DNA of 64,000 nucleotides from an uncultured Acetobacterium sp. (GTDB lineage Bacteria; Bacillota; Clostridia; Eubacteriales; Eubacteriaceae), in NCBI RefSeq assembly GCF_963664135.1, contig NZ_OY760905.1, positions 62,001 through 126,000 of the forward strand. Direction: 5' to 3'. Within the stretch, counting starts at the first letter, position 1; each line of letters begins with the position of its first letter. Of the stretch, positions 1 through 9,500 are shown in pieces. The notes under the pieces were generated by a model, which saw only the letters and a list, made by a program, of their open reading frames with translations, was not told where the DNA came from and searched no databases. The position numbers and the translations under genes were made by a program.

Positions 1-978
1 TCTGACTTTATTTACGTCACCGTTTTTAAGTGCCTTTACCGGATCTTCTGGGAGGACAACCCCATCGAATACTGGCCAAAAACTAAAAGCATTAGGAACC
101 GTGGATTGATCGGATTTGATCATCGAGAGTGCTGCAAAAATATCACCCGGAAGATCTCTCAAGGCCTTCAGACCGGCTTGAGAATCTTCGATGCCATATA
201 AATCACAAAAGAGTTTACCGTTATCCAGCGTTTTTTCCATATCGCCACGATTGAGTACGGAAAATGCTGAAATTGAAAAGATCGAACCGCTTTCAATTAC
301 GGCCTGATGAAAAAGTCTTTTGGCCAGGGGCGAAAGCAAAAGCGCGGTGACACTGTAAGCACCAGCTGATTGACCGCCGATGGTGACTTGATCAGGATCG
401 CCGCCAAAAGCTGAAATGTTTTCCTGGATCCAGTGCAGTGCCTGAATCTGGTCGAGTAATCCGTAGTTACCAGCGGTCCCGGATTCGTCACGTAACCCCC
501 GGGTGGCCAGAAAACCCAGAGCACCAAGACGATAGTTAATGGTGACCACAACGACGCCTTCCTGGGCCATCCTGCTGCCGTCATAGACCATTTCAGACCC
601 AGAGCCAGAGGAAAAAGCACCGCCATGGATGAAGACGTAAACGGGAAATCGATCGACCTCTGTCCGGGCCGGTGTCCAAATATTTAAAAAGAGACAGTCT
701 TCACTTTTACCATCCATATGATAGGTACCGGGAGAATCGACCGTAATTCCTCCCATTTGCAGAGAGGTGTTACCATGTTTTGAGCAATCCCGGACTTCTT
801 CCCAGGGTGCCATCGATTCAGGTGCTCTAAATCGTCTTTGGCCGATTGGCGGTAGCGCATAGGGGATTCCTTTATAGCTGGAAACACCTTTTCGGAATTG
901 CCCCTGAACGGAGCCGCAGGGAGGATAAAGGATAGGTCGTTTCGGCATTTCTGTTTTTTCGGTGTTTAAAAATGGCAT
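1..978 (-). CDS. Type B carboxylesterase, N-terminal part (runs off the window)
   Basis: The reading frame opens with ATG at 978 behind an AAGGAG ribosome site and stays open for 326 codons to the window edge, so the C-terminus is missing. The alpha/beta-hydrolase features of the carboxylesterase/para-nitrobenzyl esterase family are clear: a YKGIPYALPPIG block near residue 35, EDCLFLNIWTP near 87-97, the oxyanion-hole HGG at 118-120, and the nucleophile elbow GQSAG with Ser204. The catalytic Glu and His would lie beyond the window. There is no signal peptide, so it is probably cytoplasmic and hydrolyses carboxylic esters; the natural substrate cannot be told. It is a monocistronic-looking gene next to tmcAL on the same strand. 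The family call is firm. Confidence 0.9.
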   Translation of the reverse strand, partial: MPFLNTEKTEMPKRPILYPPCGSVQGQFRKGVSSYKGIPYALPPIGQRRFRAPESMAPWEEVRDCSKHGNTSLQMGGITVDSPGTYHMDGKSEDCLFLNIWTPARTEVDRFPVYVFIHGGAFSSGSGSEMVYDGSRMAQEGVVVVTINYRLGALGFLATRGLRDESGTAGNYGLLDQIQALHWIQENISAFGGDPDQVTIGGQSAGAYSVTALLLSPLAKRLFHQAVIESGSIFSISAFSVLNRGDMEKTLDNGKLFCDLYGIEDSQAGLKALRDLPGDIFAALSMIKSDQSTVPNAFSFWPVFDGVVLPEDPVKALKNGDVNKVR

Positions 979-1006
979 ACAGATCTCCTTAGTTTTAATA
1001 GCTTTT

Positions 1007-1062
1007 AGGCTTTCGAGAATTTAAAAAACATTGAACAAAGCTCACAGCACTTTTGCAATTAC
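1007..1062 (+). repeat. Internally deleted copy of the MITE-like repeat (copy C)
   Basis: About 56 bp between the carboxylesterase and tmcAL. It matches both ends of the 169-bp element at 10179-10347: AAAAAACATTGAACAA on the left and AAGCTCACAGCACTTTTGCAATT on the right (first 20 bases of that arm shown by AAGCTCACAGCACTTTTGCA), with the roughly 110-bp middle missing. The junction falls at a shared ACAA. It looks like a deletion derivative of the same family. Confidence 0.6.
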
Positions 1063-1075
1063 TTGTTTAATAACT

Positions 1076-2329
1076 TTAGCATTTGCACGATTGCACTGGT
1101 CGTTGAATGTAATCTCGATGGTAGCAGTAGTTATTTTCGTAGAATTGATTATGTAAGTCAGTCGCCCGGCAATCATAGTATAGCATTTTTCGCTGCATCG
1201 GAGAAAGGGTGAAGCGGCTCTTTTTAAGGTTTGTTAATATCGGCAGGTCACCTTTTTCTTTAATCTGTTTGAGGATGGTTTTGCCTTTTTCGTTAAAACC
1301 CAATACCCGAAGGTAGGGGATATAGGACTCTGTTTGAAAAAGACTGAGCGTCTCTTTATCCAACTCTAAAAGTCGGTTGCAAAGAATGCGACGAACCCGG
1401 GTCAGGGGAATGCGCTTAGAAATAATCGCGTTGATGCATTCATCAAGATTCGTTGCGGTTTTTAAGGCATCTCTGATTTTATGTTCTAAGCCTTCACTGA
1501 CATAGGGTGTGTTTTTTAGATGATAAACATCCCGGGAAAGAATTTGCAGGCGCAGGGCATTCAGAAAAGCGTTATCGCCAGCGAGATTATGGTTTTGTTT
1601 AATTGGTATCAGCAATTCATCAATCGCGTAGGGAAGCTTATGATCTAATGCTTGTAAAATGACTTGTTCCGACTCCGGGTTTATTAGCGCATCGGTTAGG
1701 ATTCGCCGAATACCACTGGCGCTGAGATATTCAGATGGCTTCACGCTATGATAATCGGCACCCAGGCGTTTTACGGTCATCGGTGTGATGGTATTTCGTG
1801 TTTTGTAAAGGGCTTTAAGGTATTCAAGAGCCAAAATGTTATTGGGGGTTTTCAGAAGATTGCCAACCTCATTGCCTAAAAAAGACTGGATGGCAAGTTC
1901 TCTGGCTTTGGGAAAAGAAACTCCGGTAGCTAATTCTTGTTTAAGGAAGCTTTTAAATTCAGCGGGTTCATCAACCAATATTTTAGCCAGGCTATTCAGG
2001 GGTTTTAGGTAGCCGAATTCGGATCCAAAGGAGAGGACATCAATTACACCAGTGGCGTTAAAAATCTTAACCCCACCATGAGCAAAGGCTTCGGCACTTT
2101 GACAGGCATATCCGAAGGGCAGTTCGCAGACCAGATCAACACCAGATGACAAAGCCAGCCGGGTTCGTTCCCATTTGTTTAGAATTGCAAAATCACCGCG
2201 CTGCGTGATACTGCCACTCATTAAAACCATGACGCCATCACAGCCACTCTCTTTTTTTGATGATTCAATTTGCCAGGCATGTCCCTTGTGAAAGGGATTG
2301 TATTCGGCGATAATACCAAGAATTTTCAT
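1076..2329 (-). CDS. tmcAL: tRNA(Met) cytidine acetate ligase TmcAL (YlbM family)
   Basis: A 417-residue cytoplasmic enzyme that activates acetate with ATP as acetyl-AMP and acetylates cytidine 34 of elongator tRNA(Met). The N-terminus carries the nucleotidyltransferase signature GIIAEYNPFHKGH at residues 5-17, followed by GSITQRGDFA and a VCELPFGYACQSAEAFA segment, all diagnostic of the family. Length fits (about 400). It is divergent from ackA across a 149-bp intergenic region, an arrangement common in Clostridia; both enzymes use acetate and ATP. The final 20 residues are Tyr- and Cys-rich and look poorly conserved. Start is ATG at 2329 with AAGAGG upstream. Confidence 0.93.
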   Translation of the reverse strand: MKILGIIAEYNPFHKGHAWQIESSKKESGCDGVMVLMSGSITQRGDFAILNKWERTRLALSSGVDLVCELPFGYACQSAEAFAHGGVKIFNATGVIDVLSFGSEFGYLKPLNSLAKILVDEPAEFKSFLKQELATGVSFPKARELAIQSFLGNEVGNLLKTPNNILALEYLKALYKTRNTITPMTVKRLGADYHSVKPSEYLSASGIRRILTDALINPESEQVILQALDHKLPYAIDELLIPIKQNHNLAGDNAFLNALRLQILSRDVYHLKNTPYVSEGLEHKIRDALKTATNLDECINAIISKRIPLTRVRRILCNRLLELDKETLSLFQTESYIPYLRVLGFNEKGKTILKQIKEKGDLPILTNLKKSRFTLSPMQRKMLYYDCRATDLHNQFYENNYCYHRDYIQRPVQSCKC

Positions 2330-2478
2330 ATTAGCCTCTTTCTTTGTTAAAAAAATAGCAATTTTTTGATTTATTATCGAAATATGACAAAAAAATAATG
2401 GTATTCTTTGCTTATAACTGTTATTATATAGAACGTATGAAATGTAATCAATAAAAAACTAAAGGAGAGTAATTATTA

Positions 2479-3669
2479 ATGAATGTACTTGTTATTAACT
2501 GCGGTAGTTCTTCACTAAAATATCAGTTGCTTGATATGACCACTGAAGAAGTTTTGGCTAAAGGTTTAGTTGAGAGAATTGGTATTGAAGGATCTGTTTT
2601 GGTTCACGAAGCTCCAGGTCAAGACAAAGTAAAATTGGAACAACCAATGAAAACACACAAAGAAGCTTTGAATCTTGTCATGGCAGCGTTAGTTGATCCA
2701 GCTCATGGTGTAGTGAAGTCTTTGGAAGAAATTTCTGCTGTTGGTCATCGAGCTGTTCATGGTGCTGAAACTTTCTCTGATTCAGTCGTTATTGATGATG
2801 CGGTTATCAAAAGTTTGGAAGAGTGTTCAGAATTAGCACCACTTCATAACCCTGCAAACCTCATCGGAATTAATGCATGTCGGGAATTATTACCAAATGT
2901 ACCAATGGTCGCCGTATTTGATACCGCTTTCCATCAGACATTACCAGGCGAAGCTTTCATGTATCCACTCCCTTATGAATTATATGAAAAATTCAAGATC
3001 AGAAAATACGGCTTCCACGGAACATCTCACAAATTTGTGAGTCAGGCAGCTGCTGAATTAATGGGTAAAAAACTGGAAGATTTAAAATTGATTTCCTGTC
3101 ATTTAGGCAATGGCGCCAGCCTTTGTGCAATCAAAAATGGCAAATCGGTTGATACTTCAATGGGATTAACACCACTGGCTGGCTTAGAGATGGGAACCCG
3201 TTGTGGTGACATCGATCCTGCGATTATTCCTTTCTTGGTTAACAAAGGTTACACCGTAGAAGAAGTTGATAACATCATGAACAAAAAGTCTGGTGTCCTT
3301 GGCGTTTCTGGAATCAGCTCAGATTTCCGTGATGTTGAAGGTGCTGCTAATAATGGCAATAAACGTGCTCAATTAGCACTGGATATTTTCCATTACCGAG
3401 TCCGAACCACTATTGGTGCTTATGTTGCCGCGATGGACGGCGTCGATGGCATTATCTTCACCGCTGGTTTAGGAGAAAATTCAACAACTTCCCGAGCTGC
3501 AATTTGTGGTGGCTTGAAATTCTTAGGAATTACTTTAGATCCAGTTACCAACAGCAAACGGGGCGAAGCGACTGTTATCTCTGATAAAGACTCTAAAACA
3601 ACCGTAATGGTTATTCCAACCAACGAAGAATTAATGATTGCAAGAGACACCCTGGCTTTAGCTAAATAA
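2479..3669 (+). CDS. ackA: Acetate kinase
   Basis: Catalyses acetyl-phosphate + ADP to acetate + ATP, the ATP-yielding last step of acetogenesis. The 396 residues match the family length. Visible are signature 1 ([10 protein letters not shown], residues 7-16) and signature 2 (GFHGTSHK, with His180 and His184), then the phosphate-binding HLGNGAS loop and TRCGDIDP. The ribosome site AAAGGAGAG stands 8 bases before ATG. Codon use is more biased than in its neighbours (few rare codons), as expected for a highly expressed gene. No pta is adjacent inside the window. Confidence 0.98.
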   Translation: MNVLVINCGSSSLKYQLLDMTTEEVLAKGLVERIGIEGSVLVHEAPGQDKVKLEQPMKTHKEALNLVMAALVDPAHGVVKSLEEISAVGHRAVHGAETFSDSVVIDDAVIKSLEECSELAPLHNPANLIGINACRELLPNVPMVAVFDTAFHQTLPGEAFMYPLPYELYEKFKIRKYGFHGTSHKFVSQAAAELMGKKLEDLKLISCHLGNGASLCAIKNGKSVDTSMGLTPLAGLEMGTRCGDIDPAIIPFLVNKGYTVEEVDNIMNKKSGVLGVSGISSDFRDVEGAANNGNKRAQLALDIFHYRVRTTIGAYVAAMDGVDGIIFTAGLGENSTTSRAAICGGLKFLGITLDPVTNSKRGEATVISDKDSKTTVMVIPTNEELMIARDTLALAK

Positions 3670-3684
3670 TGTAAAGTATTTCAC

Positions 3685-3727
3685 TTGACAAAACGGGCAA
3701 TCGTCTATATAATGATGATTGCCCGTT
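3685..3727 (+). promoter_or_regulatory. Consensus sigma-A promoter embedded in an 11-bp-arm palindrome, upstream of yceD
   Basis: TTGACA at 3685-3690, a 17-base spacer and TATAAT at 3708-3713 form a perfect housekeeping promoter. AACGGGCAATC at 3692-3702 and its exact complement GATTGCCCGTT at 3717-3727 flank the -10 box with a 14-base gap. The palindrome begins just after the -35 box and ends 12 bases before the yceD start, so a repressor bound there would block RNA polymerase. It could alternatively fold as the ackA terminator, but no T-tract follows it. Confidence 0.75.
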
Positions 3728-3739
3728 TGGAGTGATAAA

Positions 3740-4198
3740 ATGAATTTTGAAATCAATAAGCTATTACAGGAAAAAATAATCCCTTTTGAATTTGTTGTGA
3801 AAAATACGGATTTAAATGACATAGAGGGAGAACTGGATGAAAATGGTGCATTGATCCGGGGAAACATTGAGAAATTATCGAAAGGTAATTTTCTGGTGAC
3901 TTTCACCATCGAGATGACCATGATCTATCCCTGTGCGCGTTGCCTAGAACCAACCCCAATCGATTGTCGTTATGACTATTCAGACACGGTAACGGTTGAA
4001 GATGATGTGACAATTGTAGATCTATTGCCCGTCGTTGAAGAATGCATTTATATTAATGAACCTTTCCGTGTATTATGCAGTGAAGATTGTGCGGGTTTGT
4101 GTCCAAAATGTGGCAATAATTTAAATCACGAGCAATGCGAATGTGACAAATTTGGTGATTATGATCCTCGATTTGAAGCGTTGAAAAATTTATTGTAA
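3740..4198 (+). CDS. yceD: DUF177 / YceD family protein
   Basis: A 152-residue small acidic protein of the YceD (DUF177) family, whose gene almost always precedes rpmF. The family is linked to 23S rRNA metabolism, but the biochemical role is unsettled. The conserved core is visible: a CARCLEP motif in the middle and C-terminal cysteine pairs CSEDCAGLCPKCG, which probably bind zinc in this lineage. ATG at 3740 is chosen over an in-frame TTG at 3719 because TTTGGAGTG lies 7 bases upstream and the predicted transcription start falls between the two. Confidence 0.85.
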   Translation: MNFEINKLLQEKIIPFEFVVKNTDLNDIEGELDENGALIRGNIEKLSKGNFLVTFTIEMTMIYPCARCLEPTPIDCRYDYSDTVTVEDDVTIVDLLPVVEECIYINEPFRVLCSEDCAGLCPKCGNNLNHEQCECDKFGDYDPRFEALKNLL

Positions 4199-4231
4199 GT
4201 GAAATGACTTTACTATTAGGAGGTGTGAGTG

Positions 4232-4411
4232 ATGGCTGTACCAAAGAGAAAAACTTCAAAATCAAGAAGAGACAAAAGAAGAACACATTACAAATTAAAT
4301 ATTCCAGGAATGAGTACTTGTCCAAAATGTGGTGAAATTAAATTACCTCATCGAGTTTGCAAGTCTTGTGGCACATACAAAGACGTTAGCGTTATCAGCT
4401 TTAACGAATAA
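4232..4411 (+). CDS. rpmF: 50S ribosomal protein L32
   Basis: A 59-residue zinc-ribbon ribosomal protein. It starts [17 protein letters not shown], the universal L32 opening, and carries the paired cysteines CPKCG and CKSCG. ATG at 4232 is preceded by TAGGAGGTG; the GTG three bases earlier is less likely. It sits 33 bp behind yceD in the usual yceD-rpmF-plsX order and is followed at once by a terminator. The four-cysteine (zinc-binding) form is present. Confidence 0.97.
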   Translation: MAVPKRKTSKSRRDKRRTHYKLNIPGMSTCPKCGEIKLPHRVCKSCGTYKDVSVISFNE

Positions 4412-4435
4412 ACAGAGTTTAGACTCTGTTTTTTC
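4411..4435 (+). terminator. Rho-independent terminator after rpmF
   Basis: AACAGAGT and ACTCTGTT form a perfect 8-bp stem with a 4-base loop, followed by a T-run. It overlaps the last base of the rpmF stop codon and separates yceD-rpmF from plsX. Confidence 0.85.
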
Positions 4436-4479
4436 TCTATCTGGGATTATTTTAGACGGGATAATTTTTACCGATAGTA

Positions 4480-4508
4480 TTTACTGAATAGGTTTTTTCT
4501 GGGATAAT
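4480..4508 (+). promoter_or_regulatory. Probable promoter of plsX-acpP
   Basis: TTTACT, 17 bases, GATAAT, placed between the rpmF terminator and plsX. The -35 box is a moderate match and the -10 a good one. The predicted transcript would start about 20 bases before the plsX start codon. Confidence 0.45.
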
Positions 4509-4533
4509 AGACAGATATAATGGAGGCGTAATT

Positions 4534-5529
4534 TTGAATATATTTTTAGACGCTATGGGTGGTGATCATGCTCCCTACGAAATCATAAAGGGTGCCATTG
4601 ATGCCGTTAAAGAATATGATGTATCGCTCACTCTGGTAGGGCGAAGGTCTGCCATTGAAGAAGAACTTTCAAAATACGATTACCCTAAAGACAAAATTGA
4701 GATACTTCATGCTGAAACGGTGATTGAAAACACGGAAGACCCGGCCATGGCAATCCGGCGAAAGCCAGATTCATCATTGGTGGTGGCTTTGGATGAAATG
4801 AAAAACAGAGAAAATGCGGTTTTAATTTCAGCCGGCAGTACTGGGGCGCTTTTATCCGGCGGTCTTTTAAAATTGGGTCGGATCAAAGGAATCAAACGTC
4901 CAGCACTGGCCGCAACGCTGCCTAAAAGCGATGGCGTTTTTGTTTTGATTGATACGGGTGCCAATGCCGATTGTAAACCGGAATATTTGGAACAGTTTGC
5001 CCAATTGGGAAAAATTTATTCAGAAAATGTTTTAGGTAAAAAAAATCCGGGTATCGGTCTGATTAATATTGGTGCGGAAGCAAAAAAAGGAAACAGTCTT
5101 GTCAAAGCGGCTTATGAGCTTTTGGAAGCTGGGGAATTTAATTTTTTGGGCAATGTGGAAGCACGGGATATTCCCGATACAAAAGCCGATGTTTTAGTAT
5201 GTGATGGATTCACAGGTAACATTGTGTTGAAATTAACCGAAGGCATCGCGGATTATCTACTTAAAGGAATAAAGACCTCAATCATGAGCAACACCAAAGG
5301 TAAAATTGGGGGAATGCTGATTAAGGACAATTTAAAAAGCTTTAAGAAACAATTTGATTATGCAGAATATGGTGGAGCACCGTTTTTAGGTGTGAAAGGC
5401 GGCATCATCAAAGCCCATGGCAGCAGTGATGCATTTGCCATTAAAAATGCGGTCCGGCAGAGCATTAAGTTTATTGAAAATGATGTGCTGCAAAAGATAA
5501 CCGATAACGCAAAAAATATGGAGGCTTAA
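4534..5529 (+). CDS. plsX: Phosphate acyltransferase PlsX
   Basis: Converts acyl-ACP and phosphate to acyl-phosphate, the donor for PlsY in the first step of phosphatidic acid synthesis; peripheral on the inner membrane face. The 331 residues start with the family signature LDAMGGDHAP and contain the ISAGSTGAL and IDTGANADCKPEYL blocks. The start is TTG at 4534 with TGGAGG 6 bases upstream; no in-frame ATG fits the conserved N-terminus. acpP follows 3 bp later, so substrate carrier and enzyme are co-translated. The fab genes and fapR often found here are absent. Confidence 0.96.
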   Translation: MNIFLDAMGGDHAPYEIIKGAIDAVKEYDVSLTLVGRRSAIEEELSKYDYPKDKIEILHAETVIENTEDPAMAIRRKPDSSLVVALDEMKNRENAVLISAGSTGALLSGGLLKLGRIKGIKRPALAATLPKSDGVFVLIDTGANADCKPEYLEQFAQLGKIYSENVLGKKNPGIGLINIGAEAKKGNSLVKAAYELLEAGEFNFLGNVEARDIPDTKADVLVCDGFTGNIVLKLTEGIADYLLKGIKTSIMSNTKGKIGGMLIKDNLKSFKKQFDYAEYGGAPFLGVKGGIIKAHGSSDAFAIKNAVRQSIKFIENDVLQKITDNAKNMEA

Positions 5530-5532
5530 GTC

Positions 5533-5757
5533 ATGGATGAAAAATTTTTAAAAGTTACGGCAATTATTTCTGAACAACTTGATGTTGATATTGAAAAAAT
5601 TACGTTACAAACCTCACTCATTGATGATCTGGAAGCAGACTCATTGGATGTGGTTGAGTTGATTATGGCATTTGAAGATGAATTCGGAACAAAAATTGAC
5701 GAAACAGCATTAGAAAATATCCAAACAGTTGAAGATATTATCAATGCAATTTCTTAA
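5533..5757 (+). CDS. acpP: Acyl carrier protein
   Basis: A 74-residue acidic four-helix protein that carries fatty acyl chains on 4'-phosphopantetheine. The attachment serine is Ser37 in the motif EADSLDVVELIM, which matches the ACP consensus exactly. It lies 3 bp behind plsX, with GGAGG inside the plsX end as ribosome site. It is the primary fatty-acid ACP rather than a polyketide or D-alanyl carrier, judging from the plsX/rnc context and motif. Confidence 0.95.
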   Translation: MDEKFLKVTAIISEQLDVDIEKITLQTSLIDDLEADSLDVVELIMAFEDEFGTKIDETALENIQTVEDIINAIS

Positions 5758-5768
5758 AACAAACTAGT

Positions 5769-5795
5769 GAATGCCGCTGTGTAACAGCGGCATTC
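5769..5795 (+). terminator. Perfect hairpin after acpP (terminator-like, no T-tract)
   Basis: GAATGCCGCTG and CAGCGGCATTC form an 11-bp perfect stem around a TGTAA loop, 12 bp after the acpP stop. No run of T follows, so it may be an RNA-stabilising or processing hairpin rather than a true terminator. Confidence 0.5.
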
Positions 5796-5796
5796 A

Positions 5797-5903
5797 TCGT
5801 ACGAGCTAGGATGTATCAGTACCCATGCTTTAATCGGGGTATTTGGTAGAGACTAGCCTGGGAAACAGCGAGCAGTAGGCATGACGCTTGTCTCGTGATC
5901 GAT
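5797..5903 (+). other. Possibly structured leader of rnc
   Basis: Noncoding, between acpP and rnc. TACCC (5820-5824) can pair with GGGTA (5837-5841). GAGAC (5849-5853) pairs with GTCTC (5890-5894), enclosing GCCT/AGGC (5856-5859 and 5877-5880). These nested stems just before the RNase III gene resemble a substrate for RNase III autoregulation. That is known for E. coli rnc; here it is only inferred from pairing found by eye. Confidence 0.3.
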
Positions 5904-5918
5904 AAGGGGGGGTATTAA

Positions 5919-6584
5919 GTGACAATCGAAGAAAAGATCGATTACCGTTTCAAAAAAAAGGATTTATTAAAAGTAGCATTAACACATAGTTCACATTCAG
6001 GAAATTCAACCAACAACGAACGACTTGAATTCTTGGGGGATGCAGTATTGGAACTGATTATCAGTGAGTATTTATTTTTGTCTCACAAATTATCTGAGGG
6101 TAAAATGACGAAAATCCGTTCCAATATTGTATGTGCCGAGTCACTTTCCAAGGCTGCCTATGAGCTCCAACTGGGAGATCATATTTTCTTGGGAAAAGGT
6201 GAAATTGTAACCGGCGGCAGACAGCGTAAATCGAATCTTGCCAATGCATTTGAGGCCCTGATTGGGGCTGTTTTTTTAGACAGTAATTTTGAAACAACCC
6301 GGAAAGTCGTTTTAAAAATACTGGAGAGTAATATCCAGCTGGCTCTGTCAGGAGCTTTGGTCAAAGATTATAAAACCGAACTGCAGGAATATATCCAAAA
6401 AAATAATGACAATGTGATCGAATATGTTTTGGACCGATCCGAAGGGCCGGAACACAATAAAACCTTTTATATCAATTTGATTTTTAATGGTGACTGTGTC
6501 AGCCATGGGATCGGAAAAAGCAAAAAAGAAGGGGAGCAGGACGCTGCCAAAAACTACTTGATTAAAACCAAGAAACTAATTTGA
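5919..6584 (+). CDS. rnc: Ribonuclease III
   Basis: Double-stranded RNA endonuclease that matures rRNA and processes mRNAs. The 221 residues hold an N-terminal RNase III domain with the signature NERLEFLGDAVLEL near residues 33-46 (catalytic acidic residues). A C-terminal double-strand RNA binding domain starts near 150 (DYKTELQEYIQ) and ends with GKSKKEGEQDAAK. Start is GTG at 5919 behind a strong AAGGGGGGG site. It is 9 bp from smc, the usual Clostridia pair. Confidence 0.96.
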   Translation: MTIEEKIDYRFKKKDLLKVALTHSSHSGNSTNNERLEFLGDAVLELIISEYLFLSHKLSEGKMTKIRSNIVCAESLSKAAYELQLGDHIFLGKGEIVTGGRQRKSNLANAFEALIGAVFLDSNFETTRKVVLKILESNIQLALSGALVKDYKTELQEYIQKNNDNVIEYVLDRSEGPEHNKTFYINLIFNGDCVSHGIGKSKKEGEQDAAKNYLIKTKKLI

Positions 6585-6593
6585 GGTGAGGGC

Positions 6594-9500
6594 TTGTATT
6601 TAAAAAAATTGCGATTGTCGGGGTTTAAATCTTTTGCAGACCCTGTAAGCCTTGAGTTTTCAGAAGGTATTTCTGCAATTGTGGGCCCTAACGGCAGTGG
6701 GAAAAGTAATATTACAGACGCCATCAAATGGGTCTTAGGTGAACAAAGTATTAAATCCCTCCGGGGGAAAAAAATGGAAGATGTGATCTTCTCAGGAACA
6801 GAAAAAAAACAAGCCTCTGGTTATGCCGAGGTTGTTTTGATGTTAGATAATAAAGACGGATCATTGGAGAATTATCCCCAGGAAATTGCCATTTCGAGGA
6901 AGTTATTTCGATCCGGAGAAAGCGACTACGCGATCAATAAAAAAAGCTGTAAGCTTAAAGAAATACACAGTATTTTTATGGATACCGGGTTGGGTAAAAA
7001 TGGCTATTCGCTGATTAGTCAGGGCAGTATCGAAAATATCTTAGCCAGTAGTCCGACTGAACTGCGAAATATTTTTGAAGAGGCAGTTGGGATTGTATCC
7101 TACAAAACTAAAAAAAACGAGGCTGAGAAAAAGCTGGAACAAACCCAAAGTCATCTGGATCGCCTGCGGGATATTATGACGGAAATTGAAAAACAAGTGG
7201 GGCCATTAAAGAATCAGTCTCGTAAGGCCAAAAACTGGCTAACGCTTCATGATGAATTAAAAACCGTCGATCTGGTGATTTTTCATCGCAAAATGAGCAG
7301 TGCTGTTATCGAACTGGAAGATTTAAAAAAGCAACTGGAAGAACAGATCAAAGCATGCGAACGAATTGAAGCCACCATTTTGGAAAAAGATGGTTTGTAT
7401 CAGAAATTAACCATCGAAAACCGCGAATTGGATTTGCTGGCTGATACCGAAAAGAAAAGCCTTTCAGTGATCAGAGCCGATTTTGATCAGGTTCAGCGTG
7501 AGGATATCCGTTGTAAGAGTCAGTTGGAAGCCAATGAAATAACCCAGGAGCGTTTAAAAACTGAACAGGAAAATCTGGTAACGCGAATCAATGCAACCCT
7601 GGAACGGATTCGAGCCGTTGAGCTTGAAAAAGAAGTCCTGGTAGAGAACCTCAAAACCCAGGAAGTAAATAATCAGGAACTGGAAACGAGCTTAAACCGT
7701 TTGCTTTTGGAAGAACAGCAAGAAAAAGATCGGATCAAAGCCAATCAGGATGCGGTATTAAATCATCAGTCTCTTTGTGAACAGCTTGAGGTAAAGCGTT
7801 TAGAACTGCGAACAAGTATCCAGGAAGCTAAAACCGAGTCATCCTTTGTCGAAAAGCGTCTGGGCGAAATGGGTAATAGTCAAAGCCAATTAGAAGCAGA
7901 GCTCAAACATGTAAATGAAGAAACCAATAACCTGAAGGTGGAAAAACAAAACCTCGAAGACCAATATAAGCGCTTGCAAAATCAATATAACCATGATTCA
8001 GGCGAATATAAAAAACTGCAAAATCAGGTTCACTTAATCTCAAATAATTATAAGGTCAATACCTCTAAGGTTGAGTACCTGAAGAATATCCAGAAAAACT
8101 ATCAGGATTATTTTCCAACCATTCGTAAACTGATGACATCGGAAAAAATGTTGGGACCAGTCATTCATGAGGTTTACGGACCGGTGGGTGAACTCATCTC
8201 CACCGAGGCCAAATATCTCATGGCGATCGATATTGCCTTGGGCGGAAAAAGTCAAAATATTGTAGTTGCCAGTGTCAAAGTTGCCAGTGACTGCATTGAT
8301 CTGCTTAAAAAAGAGCGATTAGGTCGGGCAACATTTTTACCGCTTGATAATTTAAAATATAGTGCCATTGATCCGAAAACCAGAAAGGATCTTAGTGGGA
8401 TTCCAGGGTTCGAAGGAATCGCCAGCGACTTAGTCAAAACAGATGTGCGTTATCACGCGGCGATTGAAAGTCTGTTGGGACGCATTATTGTCGCCAGAGA
8501 TTTTTCATCCGGGAAAGAACTGCAGCGCAAAATGCTCTCTAAATATACCGTTGTAACCTTGGAGGGGGAAATATTTTACCCAGGTGGGGCAATTGTCGGT
8601 GGACAGACCAAGGATAACCGCCAGTCGCCGCTATCTAAGAAAATAGAAATTCAAAATCTTGAAAATGAAATGGCTGAGCAGCAAAAAACACTGATTGTAC
8701 TTAAAAATCAGGACGAAGCGACACAAGGTTCGCTGGCGCAAAAAGTCGATGCCTTAAAGGAACTTGAAAATCAATACAACCGCTGCAAACAGGCGTTGTG
8801 GGAAAAGAATAAAATCACTGAGGATTTGTCGGTAAAACAGCAAGTGGACATCCGAACGATGGCTGAACATGAGCAAAAACTGGAGCTTCTCAGTCAGAAG
8901 CTGGTGAAGTTAGACAAGGAATTTGCAGCCGTCGAAGAAGCCTACAACCAGGCTAAAGAAGCAACAAAAGGACAAGAAGTTGATGATATCGCTGAGGAAA
9001 TCAGGAATCAGCTGGATGACGTCCGTTTAAAAATTTCCGAAAGTCAAATGATTATGACTCAGATAAAGGGTGAAATTGCCGGATTTGATCAGCAAATCGT
9101 GTTAATGCAGGAACAGTTGGCTCATCAAACGACCAGAAAAAAAGCGCTGGAAGAAGAAATGAAAAATTACCAGCAAGACTCCCGGGAACTGATGGTTTTG
9201 CAGGAACGGCTGGCAGCAGATCACGAACGATTGAGCAAGGCCATTGAGTCCCATCGGGATAAAAATAAAAAATCAATGGAACTTCAGAAGCAAAATGCTC
9301 AGCGACTGGAGACCCTACAGGAAGAAATAAAAATGGATAATCACCAACTGATTATTGATAACGACAAAAAGAATACCCTTTCCACTCAATTAAGCAGTTT
9401 GCAGCTGCAGATGAATCATTGGGAAGAGAATATGTATAAAAGCTATGAAATGAACTATTTAATGGTGGAAGATGCCTACCAGCAATTAGCGCTCAATCAG

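Noticed and set aside
3692-3727. Palindrome as the ackA rho-independent terminator
   Set aside because: The stem is perfect but followed by TGGAGTGATA rather than a T-run, and it contains a perfect -10 box placed 17 bases from a -35 box.
5810-5900. A tRNA or other known small RNA gene between acpP and rnc
   Set aside because: No cloverleaf, T-loop or CCA pattern could be built; only local stems were found.
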